64,000 nt of DNA, taken from contig NZ_JAFLRF010000001.1 in the NCBI RefSeq assembly GCF_017315705.1, positions 514,394-578,393 on the forward strand. The letters are read 5' to 3'. The number at the start of each line of letters is the position of its first letter. Within the stretch, counting starts at the first letter, position 1. Below, piece by piece: positions 54,781 to 64,000 of the stretch. This DNA comes from Trinickia mobilis (GTDB lineage Bacteria; Pseudomonadota; Gammaproteobacteria; Burkholderiales; Burkholderiaceae). The position numbers and the translations under genes were made by a program. Under the pieces are notes generated by a model. That model saw nothing but the letters and a program-made list of their open reading frames with translations. It had not been told where the DNA came from and ran no database searches.

Positions 54781-55599
54781 TCAAACCCCATCGACCGCGT
54801 CGCGCTTGTCATGCTCGATGACCGCGTACGCGCTGTGATTGTGGATAGATTCGAAGTTCTCGGCTTCGAGCACATACGCGACGATCCGGTCGTCTTGATT
54901 CAAACGCTGCGCCACGTCTCGCACGAGATCTTCGACGAACTTGGGATTCTCGTACGCGCGTTCCGTCACGAACTTCTCGTCGGGGCGCTTCAACAGCCCC
55001 CACAGTTCGCACGATGCCTCTTCTTCGGCGATCCGGATCAGCTCCTCGACGGGCAAGTCGCCCGCCAGCTCGGCGTTGATCGTCACATGCGAGCGCTGGT
55101 TGTGCGCGCCGTATCGCGAGATCTGCTTCGAGCACGGACACAGGCTCGTCACCGGCACGAGCACGCGCAGGAAGAGGCGTGTCGCGCCACGGCGCGTCTC
55201 GCCCGTCAGCGTCACTTCGTAGTCGAGCAAGCTCTTCACGCCGGACACCGGCGCGACTTTGTTCACGAAGTAAGGAAACGTCACTTCGATGCGGCCGGCT
55301 TTCGCTTCGAGCTTATCGAGCATCGACGCGAGCATCGCGCGGAACGTGACCGGTTCGAGCGGCGCCTTGTTGTCCTCGAGCAGCGCGACAAAGCGCGACA
55401 TGTGCGTGCCCTTTTGCTCGGCCGGCAGATGCACGTCGAGATTCCACGTGCCGACGGTCGGCTGGATCTCGCCATCGGCCGCGCGCACAGTCAGCGGATG
55501 TCTCACCGCCTTGACGCCGACCCGCTGAATCGGGATCTGACGCGTGTCGACGGTGCTCTGCACGTCGGGCATCACAAAGGCGGGGTTCATCTGGTTCAT
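54781..55599 (-). CDS. folE2: GTP cyclohydrolase I, FolE2 type
   Basis: This is a 272-residue type IB GTP cyclohydrolase that makes dihydroneopterin triphosphate for folate synthesis. The family signature [21 protein letters not shown] contains the catalytic cysteine, and [14 protein letters not shown] and [10 protein letters not shown] are also typical. FolE2 accepts various metals and often serves under zinc limitation, but no Zur box is recognisable here. The start at 55599 is the ATG before [13 protein letters not shown]. Confidence 0.95.
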   Translation of the reverse strand: MNQMNPAFVMPDVQSTVDTRQIPIQRVGVKAVRHPLTVRAADGEIQPTVGTWNLDVHLPAEQKGTHMSRFVALLEDNKAPLEPVTFRAMLASMLDKLEAKAGRIEVTFPYFVNKVAPVSGVKSLLDYEVTLTGETRRGATRLFLRVLVPVTSLCPCSKQISRYGAHNQRSHVTINAELAGDLPVEELIRIAEEEASCELWGLLKRPDEKFVTERAYENPKFVEDLVRDVAQRLNQDDRIVAYVLEAENFESIHNHSAYAVIEHDKRDAVDGV

Positions 55600-55679
55600 C
55601 TTGTTGTGTCCTGTTCTGTCATTCACGGACGCGCAAAAACGCCGCGCGCCGGCTGGCATCCGTGATGCCAGTAACGAAA

Positions 55680-55699
55680 CATGGGCCCGCAGGCCCATG
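55680..55699 (-). terminator. Hairpin after dxs, probable terminator
   Basis: Arms CATGGGCC and GGCCCATG enclose CGCA, followed on the minus strand by TTTCGTT. It lies 45 bases past the dxs stop. Confidence 0.5.
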
Positions 55700-55743
55700 C
55701 ATTCAAACGGGGATGCCGCACGGCCGCGAGAGCGGCCGCACCG

Positions 55744-57654
55744 TCATGCGACGCGCTTTGCCAGCTTGGTGGCCTCGCCTTCGGCCGCCTGCTTCAGAAA
55801 GCGTTCGCGAATCGATTTCACGATGCCCGCACCGTCCAGCCCGCAACTCGCGAGCAGCTTGGCCGGATCGCCGTGGTCGATGAAGGTATCGGGAAGACCC
55901 AATTGTAGTACCGGCCGCATAACCCCATCGGCAAGCAGGGATTCGACGCAGGCCGAACCCGCGCCGCCCATGATGCAGCCCTCTTCGACCGTCACGAGCG
56001 CGTCGTGCGTCTGCGCCAGCTCGCGCACGAGCTCGGCGTCGACCGGCTTGACGAAGCGCATGTTGGCGACCGTCGCGTCGAGCTCCTCGGCTGCGGCGAG
56101 TGCCGGCGCGACCATCGTGCCGAACGCGAGAATCGCGATGCGGCTGCCCTTGCCCGCCGACGATTGGCGCCGGATTTCGCCGCGGCCGACGGGAATTGCG
56201 GTCATCTGCTTGACCGTCGCCACGCCCGTGCCGGCACCGCGCGGATAGCGCACCGCGCTCGGGTTCGGCTGCTGCAGCGCCGTGTAGAGCATCTGGCGGC
56301 ATTCGTTTTCGTCCGACGCGGCCATCACCGTCATGTTCGGGATGCAGCGCAGGAACGCGAGATCGTAGGCGCCCGCGTGCGTCGCGCCGTCCGCGCCGAC
56401 CAAGCCCGCGCGGTCGATCGCGAAGACCACCGGCAGGTTTTGCAGCGCGATGTCGTGAATCAGTTGGTCGTACGCACGCTGCAGGAACGTCGAATAGATC
56501 GCGACGACCGGCTTCAACCCTTCGGCTGCGAGGCCGCCCGCGAACGTCACCGCATGCTGCTCGGCGATGCCCACGTCGTAATAGCGATCGCGAAAGCGCT
56601 TTTCGAATTCGACGAGACCCGAGCCTTCGCGCATCGCGGGCGTGATGCCGACCACGCGCGAATCGAGTTCCGCCGCGTCGCACAGCCATTCGCCGAACAC
56701 TTGCGTGTAGGTCTTCTTGGAAGGCGCCGTCGACGGCTTGATGCCCTCGACCGGATTGAACTTGCCCGGACCGTGATAGAGCACCGGGTCGGCCTCGGCC
56801 AGCTTGTAGCCTTGGCCCTTCTTCGTCACGACGTGCAGGAACTGCGGGCCGCGCAGCTCGCGAATGTTTTCCAGCGTCGGGATCAGCGAATCGAGATCGT
56901 GGCCGTCGATCGGCCCGATGTAGTTGAAGCCGAACTCTTCGAAGAGCGTGGCCGGCACAACCATGCCCTTCGCGTGTTCTTCGAGCTTGCGGGCGAGTTC
57001 GAGCATCGGCGGCGCCACGCGCAGCACGCGCTCGACGCCGGCCCGCGCCGCCGCATAGAAGCGGCCCGACATCAGGCGCGCGAGATGGCGATTCAACGCG
57101 CCCACGGGCGGCGAGATCGACATGTCGTTGTCGTTCAGGATCACAAGCAGCGGAACGTCGTCGCAAACGCCCGCGTTGTTCATTGCTTCGAACGCCATGC
57201 CGGCCGTCATCGCGCCGTCGCCGATCACGGCGATCGAGAAGCGGTCTTCGCCCTTCAGCTTGCTCGCGATCGCCATGCCGAGCGCGGCCGAGATCGACGT
57301 GCTCGAGTGCGCCGTGCCGAACGTGTCGTACTCGGATTCCGAGCGGCGCGGGAAGCCCGAGATGCCGCCGAGCTGGCGCAGCGAGTGCATCTGGTCGCGG
57401 CGGCCCGTCAGGATCTTGTGCGGATAGGTTTGGTGTCCGACGTCCCAGACGATGCGGTCGTTCGGCGTGTTGAACACGTAGTGCAGCGCGATCGTCAGTT
57501 CGACCGTACCGAGATTGGACGACAAATGGCCGCCCGTTTGCGACACGCTGTCGAGCACGTAGGCACGCAACTCGTCGGCGAGCGGCAGCAATTGGCGGCG
57601 ATCTAGGCGGCGCAGGTCCGCCGGGTCGTCGATAGTTTTCAGCAAGTCGTACAT
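55744..57654 (-). CDS. dxs: 1-deoxy-D-xylulose-5-phosphate synthase
   Basis: This 636-residue thiamine diphosphate enzyme condenses pyruvate with glyceraldehyde-3-phosphate, the first step of the MEP isoprenoid pathway. Visible motifs are [17 protein letters not shown], the TPP-binding [13 protein letters not shown] ... ILNDNDMS and the catalytic Glu in [15 protein letters not shown]. The start at 57654 follows TGGAACGACG. It is third in the xseB-ispA-dxs operon. Confidence 0.98.
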   Translation of the reverse strand: MYDLLKTIDDPADLRRLDRRQLLPLADELRAYVLDSVSQTGGHLSSNLGTVELTIALHYVFNTPNDRIVWDVGHQTYPHKILTGRRDQMHSLRQLGGISGFPRRSESEYDTFGTAHSSTSISAALGMAIASKLKGEDRFSIAVIGDGAMTAGMAFEAMNNAGVCDDVPLLVILNDNDMSISPPVGALNRHLARLMSGRFYAAARAGVERVLRVAPPMLELARKLEEHAKGMVVPATLFEEFGFNYIGPIDGHDLDSLIPTLENIRELRGPQFLHVVTKKGQGYKLAEADPVLYHGPGKFNPVEGIKPSTAPSKKTYTQVFGEWLCDAAELDSRVVGITPAMREGSGLVEFEKRFRDRYYDVGIAEQHAVTFAGGLAAEGLKPVVAIYSTFLQRAYDQLIHDIALQNLPVVFAIDRAGLVGADGATHAGAYDLAFLRCIPNMTVMAASDENECRQMLYTALQQPNPSAVRYPRGAGTGVATVKQMTAIPVGRGEIRRQSSAGKGSRIAILAFGTMVAPALAAAEELDATVANMRFVKPVDAELVRELAQTHDALVTVEEGCIMGGAGSACVESLLADGVMRPVLQLGLPDTFIDHGDPAKLLASCGLDGAGIVKSIRERFLKQAAEGEATKLAKRVA

Positions 57655-57753
57655 CGTCGTTCCATTGTAGGAAAACTTACGCGCCCGCACTTTTCTCACG
57701 CACGCCCGTAGCGTTTCGTGCGCGGCGGCGGGCTTATTGTCGTAAATCGGCGT

Positions 57754-58638
57754 TCAACTCACTCGGTTCACGACCAGGTCAGCCAGTTCGGCGAGGCGCT
57801 TGGCGCGCGCGCCGAACGGCACGAGCGCCTCGTGCGCCTCGCTGCGCAACTGCGCAGCCAGTGCACGGGACGCATCGAGCCCGATGATCGACACGTAGGT
57901 CGGCTTGCCGTCCTTTGCGTCTTTGCCGGCGGTCTTGCCGAGCGTCGCGGAATCGGTCGTGACGTCGAGGATGTCGTCGACGACCTGGAACGCGAGGCCG
58001 ACTGCGGCTGCATACGCGTCGAGCGAACGCAGGGCCTCGTCGCCCGGCGCCTCGCCAGCCAGCGCGCCCATGCGTACGGATGCACGCAGGAGCGCACCGG
58101 TCTTCATCCGATGCATGGTTTCGAGCTGCGGCCGCGTGAGCGCAAGGCCCACGCTGGCCAGGTCGATCGCCTGGCCGCCGGCCATGCCGATCGAGCCGCT
58201 CGCGAGCGCCAGTTCGCGCACGAGCGCCGCCTGCGCGGCGGGCGTGAGCGCGGCGCTGTCGGTCAGCGCGACGAACGCCTGCGATTGCAGCGCATCGCCG
58301 ACGAGCAAGGCCGTCGGCTCGTCGTACTTGACGTGCACCGTGGGCTTGCCGCGGCGCAGTTCGTCGTCGTCCATGCACGGCATGTCGTCGTGCACGAGCG
58401 AATAGACGTGAATCATTTCCAGTGCTGCCGCCCCCGCTTCGAGCGCCTCGGCGCGCGCGCCGGTCAGCTCGCCGGCCGCATGGCACAACAGCGGGCGCAC
58501 CCGCTTGCCGCCGCCCAGCACGGCATAGCGCATCGCCTCGTGCAGTTGGGCAGGCGCCGTTTCCGGCCCGGGCAAATAGTGTTCAAGTGCCGTCTCGACG
58601 CGTCCGAGCACCGAACGCATCCATTCTTCAAAGGTCAT
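57754..58638 (-). CDS. ispA: Farnesyl diphosphate synthase
   Basis: This is a 294-residue trans-prenyltransferase making farnesyl diphosphate from IPP and DMAPP/GPP. The first aspartate-rich motif is in SLVHDDMPCMDDDELRRGKPT, and the second is in FQVVDDILDVT. Its start overlaps the xseB stop by 4 bases, and dxs follows after 100 bases, so all three are one operon. Confidence 0.97.
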   Translation of the reverse strand: MTFEEWMRSVLGRVETALEHYLPGPETAPAQLHEAMRYAVLGGGKRVRPLLCHAAGELTGARAEALEAGAAALEMIHVYSLVHDDMPCMDDDELRRGKPTVHVKYDEPTALLVGDALQSQAFVALTDSAALTPAAQAALVRELALASGSIGMAGGQAIDLASVGLALTRPQLETMHRMKTGALLRASVRMGALAGEAPGDEALRSLDAYAAAVGLAFQVVDDILDVTTDSATLGKTAGKDAKDGKPTYVSIIGLDASRALAAQLRSEAHEALVPFGARAKRLAELADLVVNRVS

Positions 58639-58931
58639 AGATCGTCTCCGCCATCCGCGGGAGCTGCGTTGGCAGAGAGCGGCTTCAGCGTCTCGCCGTC
58701 GAGAACGCGGACCTGCTGCTCCACCTTTTCCAATTGTTGTTGACAGAACGCCACAAGAGCGGCGCCGCGCCGGTACGCGGCAAGCGATTCCTCAAGGCTC
58801 AGGGTGCCGCCCTCCATCCGCGCGACCAGCCCCTCGAGCTCCGCCACCGCCGCTTCGTAATTCTCCGGCGATGGCGCGCCATCGCCGCCTGGCGCGGCAC
58901 GAGCGGTGTCTTGGGGTACGGTCTTCGCCAT
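58635..58931 (-). CDS. xseB: Exodeoxyribonuclease VII small subunit
   Basis: This 98-residue helical protein is the small subunit of exonuclease VII, with the core YEAAVAELEGLVARMEGG and SLEESLAAYRRGAALVAFC. It overlaps ispA by 4 bases, a typical translational coupling in betaproteobacteria. A short low-complexity N-terminal extension precedes the core. Confidence 0.95.
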   Translation of the reverse strand: MAKTVPQDTARAAPGGDGAPSPENYEAAVAELEGLVARMEGGTLSLEESLAAYRRGAALVAFCQQQLEKVEQQVRVLDGETLKPLSANAAPADGGDDL

Positions 58932-59120
58932 GTGGAAAGTCGGAATTTAAAACAAGTCGGACATTCTACGGCAAAAGAGACAATTCTGACCTCTCCCCCG
59001 TAAACCTCAGACGGAAGACACCTTCCATCTCACATCAATATTCGAGCGAAAGACCGGGACTTCCTCCGCCAATTTTGACCCGAATCAAGCACTTACGCAC
59101 CACAAAAATAGAAAGTTCTG

Positions 59121-59126
59121 TATAAT
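59121..59126 (+). promoter_or_regulatory. -10 box of Rieske oxygenase gene
   Basis: A perfect TATAAT lies about 75 bases upstream of the Rieske gene start in an AT-rich divergent intergenic region. No good -35 box is visible at the standard distance. Confidence 0.45.
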
Positions 59127-59199
59127 TTCCGGTTCCCCAAATCGAATCTTATCGATGGTTGGGTTGTTCACTGCTTTCACGTCTTCATCGGGAGTGGGA

Positions 59200-60306
59200 A
59201 TGTCCAATCTGAGCAATGCTTTGCAGCTGAAGGCCATTTCAAGTCAGCTGCCAGTCACAGCTTATTTTGACCCGGCGCTTCTTACGCGCGAAATCGAAAC
59301 ACTTTTCAAGCAAGGTCCTCGTTACGTCGGGCACGAGTTGATGGTCCCCGAATCGGGCAGTTATTTTGCGCTGCCGAGCGAAGGCGAAGGGCGCGTGCTC
59401 GTGCGCAACCAGCAGTTGCAAGTCGAGCTGCTGTCCAACGTGTGCCGCCATCGGCAAGCCATCATGCTCAACGGCCGCGGCCAGACCGAGAACATCGTCT
59501 GCCCGCTCCATCGCTGGACGTACGACCTCAACGGCAACCTGCTCGGCGCGCCGCACTTCGCGGACAACCCGTGCCTGAACCTCGGCGCCACCCCGCTGCA
59601 GAACTGGCAAGGCCTGCTGTTCGAAGCCCAGGGCCGCAACATCGCGAAAGATCTGGCTCGTCTCGGCACGAAGCATCACTTCGATTTCTCGGGCTTCATG
59701 TTCGATCGCGTCGAAGTGCACGAGTGCAACTACAACTGGAAGACCTTCATCGAGGTCTATCTGGAGGACTACCACGTCGTGCCGTTCCATCCGGGTCTCG
59801 GCAGCTTCGTGTCGTGCGACGACCTGAAGTGGGAATTCGGCGACTGGTACAGCGTGCAGACGGTCGGCGTGCACAACAAGCTCGCGAAACCGGGCAGCCC
59901 GACGTACCGCAAATGGCACGACGAAGTGCTGCGCTTCCGCGGCGGCGAGCCGCCTGAGTTCGGCGCGATCTGGATGGTGTACTACCCGGGTCTCATGATC
60001 GAGTGGTATCCGCACGTGCTGGTCGTGTCGTGGCTGATTCCGCGCAGCCCGACCCAGACGACGAACGTCGTCGAGTTCTACTACCCCGAGGAAATCGCGT
60101 TGTTCGAGCGAGAATTCGTCGAAGCCGAGCGTGCCGCTTACATGGAAACGGCCCGCGAAGACGACGAAATCGGCGAACGCATGGACGCCGGACGCCTCGC
60201 GCTGATGAACCGCGGCGAATCGCAAGTCGGGCCGTACCAGAGCCCGATGGAAGACGGCATGCAGCACTTCCACGAGTTCCTGCGGCGCGAACTCGGGCCG
60301 ATCTGA
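59200..60306 (+). CDS. Rieske 2Fe-2S aromatic ring-hydroxylating oxygenase alpha-subunit-like protein
   Basis: This 368-residue protein has an N-terminal Rieske domain with the C-x-H-x17-C-x2-H pattern (CRHRQ ... IVCPLHRW) and a C-terminal non-haem iron domain whose ligands appear in FIEVYLEDYHVVPFHPGL. It resembles ring-hydroxylating oxygenases that act in vanillate or choline-type O/N-dealkylation, but no reductase partner is next to it. The start at 59200 follows GGGAGTGGGA; a GTG-like start further upstream is unlikely. A strong terminator follows at 60340-60381. Confidence 0.9.
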   Translation: MSNLSNALQLKAISSQLPVTAYFDPALLTREIETLFKQGPRYVGHELMVPESGSYFALPSEGEGRVLVRNQQLQVELLSNVCRHRQAIMLNGRGQTENIVCPLHRWTYDLNGNLLGAPHFADNPCLNLGATPLQNWQGLLFEAQGRNIAKDLARLGTKHHFDFSGFMFDRVEVHECNYNWKTFIEVYLEDYHVVPFHPGLGSFVSCDDLKWEFGDWYSVQTVGVHNKLAKPGSPTYRKWHDEVLRFRGGEPPEFGAIWMVYYPGLMIEWYPHVLVVSWLIPRSPTQTTNVVEFYYPEEIALFEREFVEAERAAYMETAREDDEIGERMDAGRLALMNRGESQVGPYQSPMEDGMQHFHEFLRRELGPI

Positions 60307-60339
60307 ACGGCGGCGGCACAGCCGCCTGATCGATGAAAG

Positions 60340-60381
60340 GACGGGCAAGCGGGGTTTGAAACCCTTCTTGCCCGTCTTTTT
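60340..60381 (+). terminator. Rho-independent terminator of Rieske gene
   Basis: Ten-base arms GACGGGCAAG (60340-60349) and CTTGCCCGTC (60367-60376) are followed by T5. This is a textbook terminator 34 bases after the Rieske stop. Confidence 0.88.
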
Positions 60382-60439
60382 GTTTAGACTAACAACACCC
60401 CTTCAGCGAAAGCCGGACGCACGTCGATCAGGAGCAGTC

Positions 60440-61309
60440 ATGTCGCATACCCACTACACCACTCTCATTTCGGCCGCCAATCTCGCAGAACGCATGGCGA
60501 ACGCCCCTGGCAGCGTGCTCGTCTTCGATTGCAGCTTCACTCTCGCCGATACCGGCGCGGGCGAGCAAGCCTATGCGGCAGGCCATATTCCCGGCGCGCA
60601 TTATCTGCATCTCGATCGCGACCTGTCGGGCGCGAAGACCGGCACGAACGGGCGGCACCCGCTGCCGGACCGGGCAGCGCTCGTTGCGACTCTTGCCGCG
60701 CAAGGCCTCGATCAGAATCAGCAAATCGTCGCGTACGACGCGCAAGGCGGCGTGTACGCGGCGCGCCTTTGGTGGTTGTTGCGCTGGCTAGGCCACGACT
60801 CGGCAGCGGTGCTCGACGGCGGCTTGCTGGCATGGCAGGCCGCCGGGTTCGCGCTCGACACGCAGGTGCCCGCCAAGGCGGCAGGCAATTTCAAGGCGGC
60901 CGCCCCGCTCGTCGCGACAGTCGATGCTCAGGCGGTACTGCGCAACTTGTCGACGCACGATCGCGTCGTGATCGACGCGCGTTCACCGGATCGCTACCGC
61001 GGCGAGAACGAGACGATCGACCCGGTCGGCGGCCACATTCCCGGCGCCCTGAACCGCTACTACATGGACAACCTCACGGCAGACGGCCGCTTCAAGTCCG
61101 CTCACTCGCTGCGCGAAGACTTCAGCGCCGTGCTGAGCGGGAAGTTGCCCGAGCAGGCGATGCTGCAGTGCGGATCGGGCGTCACGGCGTGCCAGAACGC
61201 GCTTGCGATGGAGATCGCCGGATTGCACGGCGCCGCGCTGTACCCGGGATCGTGGAGCGAATGGTGCGCGGACCCGTCGCGTCCTGTTGCGACGGGCGCG
61301 AATCCGTAA
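60440..61309 (+). CDS. sseA: Thiosulfate/3-mercaptopyruvate sulfurtransferase
   Basis: This 289-residue protein has two rhodanese domains: an inactive N-terminal one (GSVLVFDCSFTLADTGAGE) and a C-terminal catalytic one with the loop CGSGVTACQNALA. The CGSGVTA loop is typical of 3-mercaptopyruvate sulfurtransferases, which pass sulfur to cyanide or thiols. The start at 60440 follows TCAGGAGCAGTC. Confidence 0.93.
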   Translation: MSHTHYTTLISAANLAERMANAPGSVLVFDCSFTLADTGAGEQAYAAGHIPGAHYLHLDRDLSGAKTGTNGRHPLPDRAALVATLAAQGLDQNQQIVAYDAQGGVYAARLWWLLRWLGHDSAAVLDGGLLAWQAAGFALDTQVPAKAAGNFKAAAPLVATVDAQAVLRNLSTHDRVVIDARSPDRYRGENETIDPVGGHIPGALNRYYMDNLTADGRFKSAHSLREDFSAVLSGKLPEQAMLQCGSGVTACQNALAMEIAGLHGAALYPGSWSEWCADPSRPVATGANP

Positions 61310-61368
61310 GCAACGAATGCGCGTTCGTGCCGGCACGCGCCCGCGGCGCCTGCCGGCACGACTTCGCG

Positions 61369-62241
61369 CTAGGCGACCCCGTGCTCTTTAAGCCACGCCA
61401 GGGCTCGGCGCCAACTATCTTCGGCATCGGCCTTGCGGTAGCTCGGCCGATAGTCCGCGAAGAACGCGTGCCCCGCGTCGCCATAGACGACGAACTGCGA
61501 GCCGCGCGCGACCATCGGCCCTTGCGCGATCAGCGCCTTCATCTGCTCGAGCGTGTCCTGCGGGATGCTCGCGTCCTGCGCGCCATAGAGACCGAGCACC
61601 GGCGCACGCAGGTCCGCCACGCGATCGATCGGGTTGACCGGGGTCATCGCGCCGTGCGCGCCACCTACGCGCCCGTACCATGCGACCACCGCCTTCAAGC
61701 GCGGGTTGTGCTCGGCGAAGAGCCACGCTTCGCGCCCACCCCAGCAGTAACCGACCGAGCCCAGCCGCTGCAAGTCGCCGCCATGTTCGCCGGCCCATTG
61801 AACCGCCGCGTCGAGATCGGCCATCACCGTTGCGTCGGACACTTTGCTGAGCAGTTTCTCGTCGAGCTGCTGGATCGTCGGATACGCGGACGGGTCGCCT
61901 TCGCGCGAATAGAGGTTTGGTGCGATCGCGAGATACCCGAGCTTCGCGAAGCGCCGGCAAATGTCGGCGATATGCTCGTGCACGCCGAAAATCTCGTGGA
62001 TCACGATGATCACCGGCAGATGCGTCTTGCCTGCCGGCTGCGCCCGGTATGCAGGAACCCGATCGCCGCCCGAATTGAAGCCGATCTCGCCTGCTTCGAG
62101 CCCAACGCTATCGGTATGGATGGTCTGCGCGGAGACCGGCAGCACGCACGCTGCAAAGCCGCTGCCGAGCGCGGCTTTCAAAAACGTGCGGCGGTCAAAC
62201 GGGACGTGCGGGATCAGACTGTCGACTTCGGGCTTCAGCAT
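61369..62241 (-). CDS. Tat-exported dienelactone hydrolase family protein
   Basis: This 290-residue alpha/beta hydrolase has a twin-arginine signal peptide (FDRRTFLKAALGSGFAACVLPVSAQ) followed by a dienelactone hydrolase domain. The catalytic cysteine is in VGYCWGGREAW and the histidine in YGDAGHAFFADY; the acid residue lies between. Exported members of this family act on unknown esters or lactones. The start at 62241 is the ATG before LKPEVDSLIPH. Confidence 0.92.
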   Translation of the reverse strand: MLKPEVDSLIPHVPFDRRTFLKAALGSGFAACVLPVSAQTIHTDSVGLEAGEIGFNSGGDRVPAYRAQPAGKTHLPVIIVIHEIFGVHEHIADICRRFAKLGYLAIAPNLYSREGDPSAYPTIQQLDEKLLSKVSDATVMADLDAAVQWAGEHGGDLQRLGSVGYCWGGREAWLFAEHNPRLKAVVAWYGRVGGAHGAMTPVNPIDRVADLRAPVLGLYGAQDASIPQDTLEQMKALIAQGPMVARGSQFVVYGDAGHAFFADYRPSYRKADAEDSWRRALAWLKEHGVA

Positions 62242-62453
62242 GCGGCGCTCCTTGTTTTGGCCGCTGCCTGAGTGCAACGGCGGGATTCGACCGAAAACGG
62301 CGCGGGCCGCACGATGACGGCCCCCGCTTCGACGCGTAGGCGATTCCGCGTCCGATCGATTCTAGCGACGCATGGCTTCATCCAGCTTGCAGCCCGCATC
62401 CCTTTGCAACAGCGGGGTTCGGGCTGCAGCCTTGCCCTCCTTTCAGTCTTCGG

Positions 62454-63800
62454 TCAGTGCAGCTTCACGCGCGGCAGTGTCGTACGCCGCAGCCAATGCG
62501 CGAACGTGTCGAGCATCATCCGCGGATAGCCGTGCAGCGCCGCGATATGCAGCCGGTACAGCGACATGTACATGAAGCGCGCAAAGAGACCCTCGATCAG
62601 CATGCTTCCGCCGATCAGCCCGCCCATCAGATTGCCGACCGCGCTGAAATGTCCAAGCGACACGAGCGAGCCGAAGTCGCGATACGTGAATTCCGCGAGC
62701 GGCCGGCCGTCCATCCGGTTCACGAGCGACTTCAACAGGAAGCTCGCCTGCTGATGGGCAGCCTGCGCGCGCGGCGGCACGTTGCGCTCGCTGCCGGGCC
62801 ATTGGCAGGCGGCGCAATCGCCGAGCGCGAAGATGTTGTCGTCGTTTTCGCTCTGCAGGGTGCGGCGCACTTGCAATTGTCCCAGGCGATTCACCGGCAG
62901 CCCGTCGAGCTTCGCAAGGATCGCCGGCGCCTTGATGCCCGCGGCCCAGACCGTCAGATCGGCGCGCACCGTCTTGCCGCTCGCGGTGCGCACGAGGCCG
63001 GGCGCGACTTCGGCCACCGTTTCGCCGATCATGAGCTTCACGCCGAGCTTGGTCAGCAACTCGGCGGTTGCGCCCGACACGCGCTCGGTCAGCGCCGGAA
63101 GAATGCGCGGCCCCGCCTCGATCAGCACGATCCCGACGTCGTGCCGCGGATCAAGCTTGTGAAGCCCATACGCCGACAGCACCTGCGCGGTATTGCGCAA
63201 TTCCGCAGACAATTCGACGCCTGTCGCCCCGCCGCCGACGATCGCCACCTGAATGCGCGCCTCGTTATCGGGCGACATGCCGTCGCCGCACTCGACGCGC
63301 GCGTACTCCTGATGCTCGGCGCGCATGCACGCCGCGATCAGGCGCTTGCGGAAGCGCTCGGCCTGCTGGACCGTATCGAGCGCGATCGAATGTTCCGGCG
63401 CGCCCTGCACGCCGAAGAAATGCGTCGTACTGCCGATCGCGATCACGAGCGTGTCGTATTCGAGTTCGCGCTCCGGCAGCAATTCGGCGCCGTCATCGTC
63501 GAGGACCGGCGCGAGCATGATCTTTTTGCCCTTGCGATCGAGCCCCGCCAGTTCGCCCTGCTGAAACTCGAAGCCATGCCAGCGCGCCTGCGCTGCGTAT
63601 TCGAGTTCCTGCGTGAAGGGGTCCATGCTGCCGGCCGCGACCTCGTGCAGCAAGGGCTTCCAGATATGCGTCGGATTGCGGTCGACGAGCGTCACCAGTG
63701 CGCGCGCCGCGCCATTCTTCTTCTTGCCGTAGCGATCGCCGAGACGCGTCGCCAACTCAAGTCCCCCTGCGCCTCCCCCAACGACGATGAAACGATGCAT
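62454..63800 (-). CDS. ndh: Type II NADH:quinone oxidoreductase
   Basis: This 448-residue single-chain NADH dehydrogenase has the FAD motif IVVGGGAGGLELATRLGD, the NADH motif VAIVGGGATGVELSAEL and the quinone-site FALGDCAACQWPG. It transfers electrons from NADH to quinone without pumping protons. The start at 63800 follows CGGAGAGTGTC; a GTG at 63806 is also possible. It is the last gene in the window. Confidence 0.95.
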   Translation of the reverse strand: MHRFIVVGGGAGGLELATRLGDRYGKKKNGAARALVTLVDRNPTHIWKPLLHEVAAGSMDPFTQELEYAAQARWHGFEFQQGELAGLDRKGKKIMLAPVLDDDGAELLPERELEYDTLVIAIGSTTHFFGVQGAPEHSIALDTVQQAERFRKRLIAACMRAEHQEYARVECGDGMSPDNEARIQVAIVGGGATGVELSAELRNTAQVLSAYGLHKLDPRHDVGIVLIEAGPRILPALTERVSGATAELLTKLGVKLMIGETVAEVAPGLVRTASGKTVRADLTVWAAGIKAPAILAKLDGLPVNRLGQLQVRRTLQSENDDNIFALGDCAACQWPGSERNVPPRAQAAHQQASFLLKSLVNRMDGRPLAEFTYRDFGSLVSLGHFSAVGNLMGGLIGGSMLIEGLFARFMYMSLYRLHIAALHGYPRMMLDTFAHWLRRTTLPRVKLH

Positions 63801-63966
63801 TGACACTCTCCGTAGTTGCCGTTCGGTTGTGCGAATTTTCCGGGCCGAAAAAACGTACGGTCCGGGTAGGCCATTGTCAGGGCGGGATCGTTTTCAGGAC
63901 AAGCCGCCGCGCCGCATGTGTGTCATGCGCGCGACGCTATAGACGGTTTAGCCGTTCATCCTGCGA

Positions 63967-63994
63967 CGCGCCTTGAAGATGTCTTCAAGGCGCG
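63967..63994. terminator. Long perfect hairpin at right edge
   Basis: Arms of 13 bases (63967-63979 and 63982-63994), starting CGCGCCTTGAAGA, flank a 2-base centre (TG). It could end a gene coming from outside the window; no T-run is present. Confidence 0.5.
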
Positions 63995-64000
63995 CTCAAC

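Noticed and set aside
56005-57606. A 533-codon plus-strand frame
   Set aside because: Antisense to dxs, with Arg/His/Ala-rich composition and no family features.
60529-62271. A 580-codon plus-strand frame
   Set aside because: Overlaps sseA in another frame and the hydrolase gene antisense; low-complexity Arg-rich sequence.
62457-63803. A 448-codon plus-strand frame
   Set aside because: Exactly antisense to ndh.
1-64000. CRISPR array, toxin-antitoxin pair, prophage or defence cluster
   Set aside because: No regular repeat-spacer pattern, no phage structural genes and no known defence genes were found.

Overview
The window reads as chromosomal DNA of a Burkholderiaceae bacterium, closest in feel to Paraburkholderia, Caballeronia or Trinickia. 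This rests on the core block rpoD - dnaG - yqeY - rpsU - tsaD - folE2 - dxs - ispA - xseB, GC-rich codon use, a Burkholderia-type trimeric porin, quinone-dependent Dld and many LysR regulators. Everything was read by eye; family names come from recognised motifs, not database searches.

Two very different halves meet near 46.3-46.6 kb. The left part (1-46.3 kb) is accessory and catabolic, with many scars. 1-3 kb holds an aldehyde dehydrogenase (cut by the window edge) and a two-subunit 3-oxoacid CoA-transferase. 2.8-8.3 kb is wreckage: an SDR fragment, two MarR remnants, a TetR pseudogene beside an intact NmrA-like gene, an IS3 orfA fragment fused to a LysR fragment, and a 3'-cut/5'-cut pair of exopolysaccharide genes (bceB-like and bceA/manC-like). 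9.1-17.6 kb holds a porin, an MFS transporter and an operon OsmC - cyclase-fold hydrolase - SDR - BKACE (beta-keto acid cleavage enzyme) with a divergent LysR. 18.2-25.4 kb holds D-lactate dehydrogenase with its divergent LysR, an SDR, an MFS exporter and two glutathione transferases. 25.9-29.7 kb is a second compact operon SDR - BKACE - gamma-carbonic-anhydrase-like - beta-propeller - NIPSNAP. 30.1-33.5 kb holds a CmcJ-like oxidoreductase, a GST, a very small ORF and glutathione reductase. 33.5-40.4 kb is a tripartite RND efflux operon with a LysR gene. 40.7-46 kb holds LysR genes, an MFS gene with an internal deletion, a beta-propeller protein and a dead IS3 element.

The right part (46.56-64 kb) is conserved housekeeping DNA: tRNA-Ile2, rpoD, dnaG, yqeY, rpsU, a BaiN-type flavoprotein, tsaD, folE2, the xseB-ispA-dxs isoprenoid operon, a Rieske oxygenase, a sulfurtransferase, a Tat-exported dienelactone hydrolase and a type II NADH dehydrogenase. 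At the join lie the last codons of a P4-type integrase and the 3' half of a tRNA-Pro(GGG) gene, the usual footprint of a tRNA-targeted integrative element.

The most interesting biology is the pair of independent SDR-BKACE operons. Each pairs an alcohol dehydrogenase-type SDR with a BKACE and a different candidate ring-opening hydrolase (cyclase fold in one, SMP-30-like propeller in the other). Both would yield a beta-keto acid, then an acyl-CoA plus acetoacetate, which the CoA-transferase at 1.3-2.6 kb could activate. The substrates are not readable from sequence.
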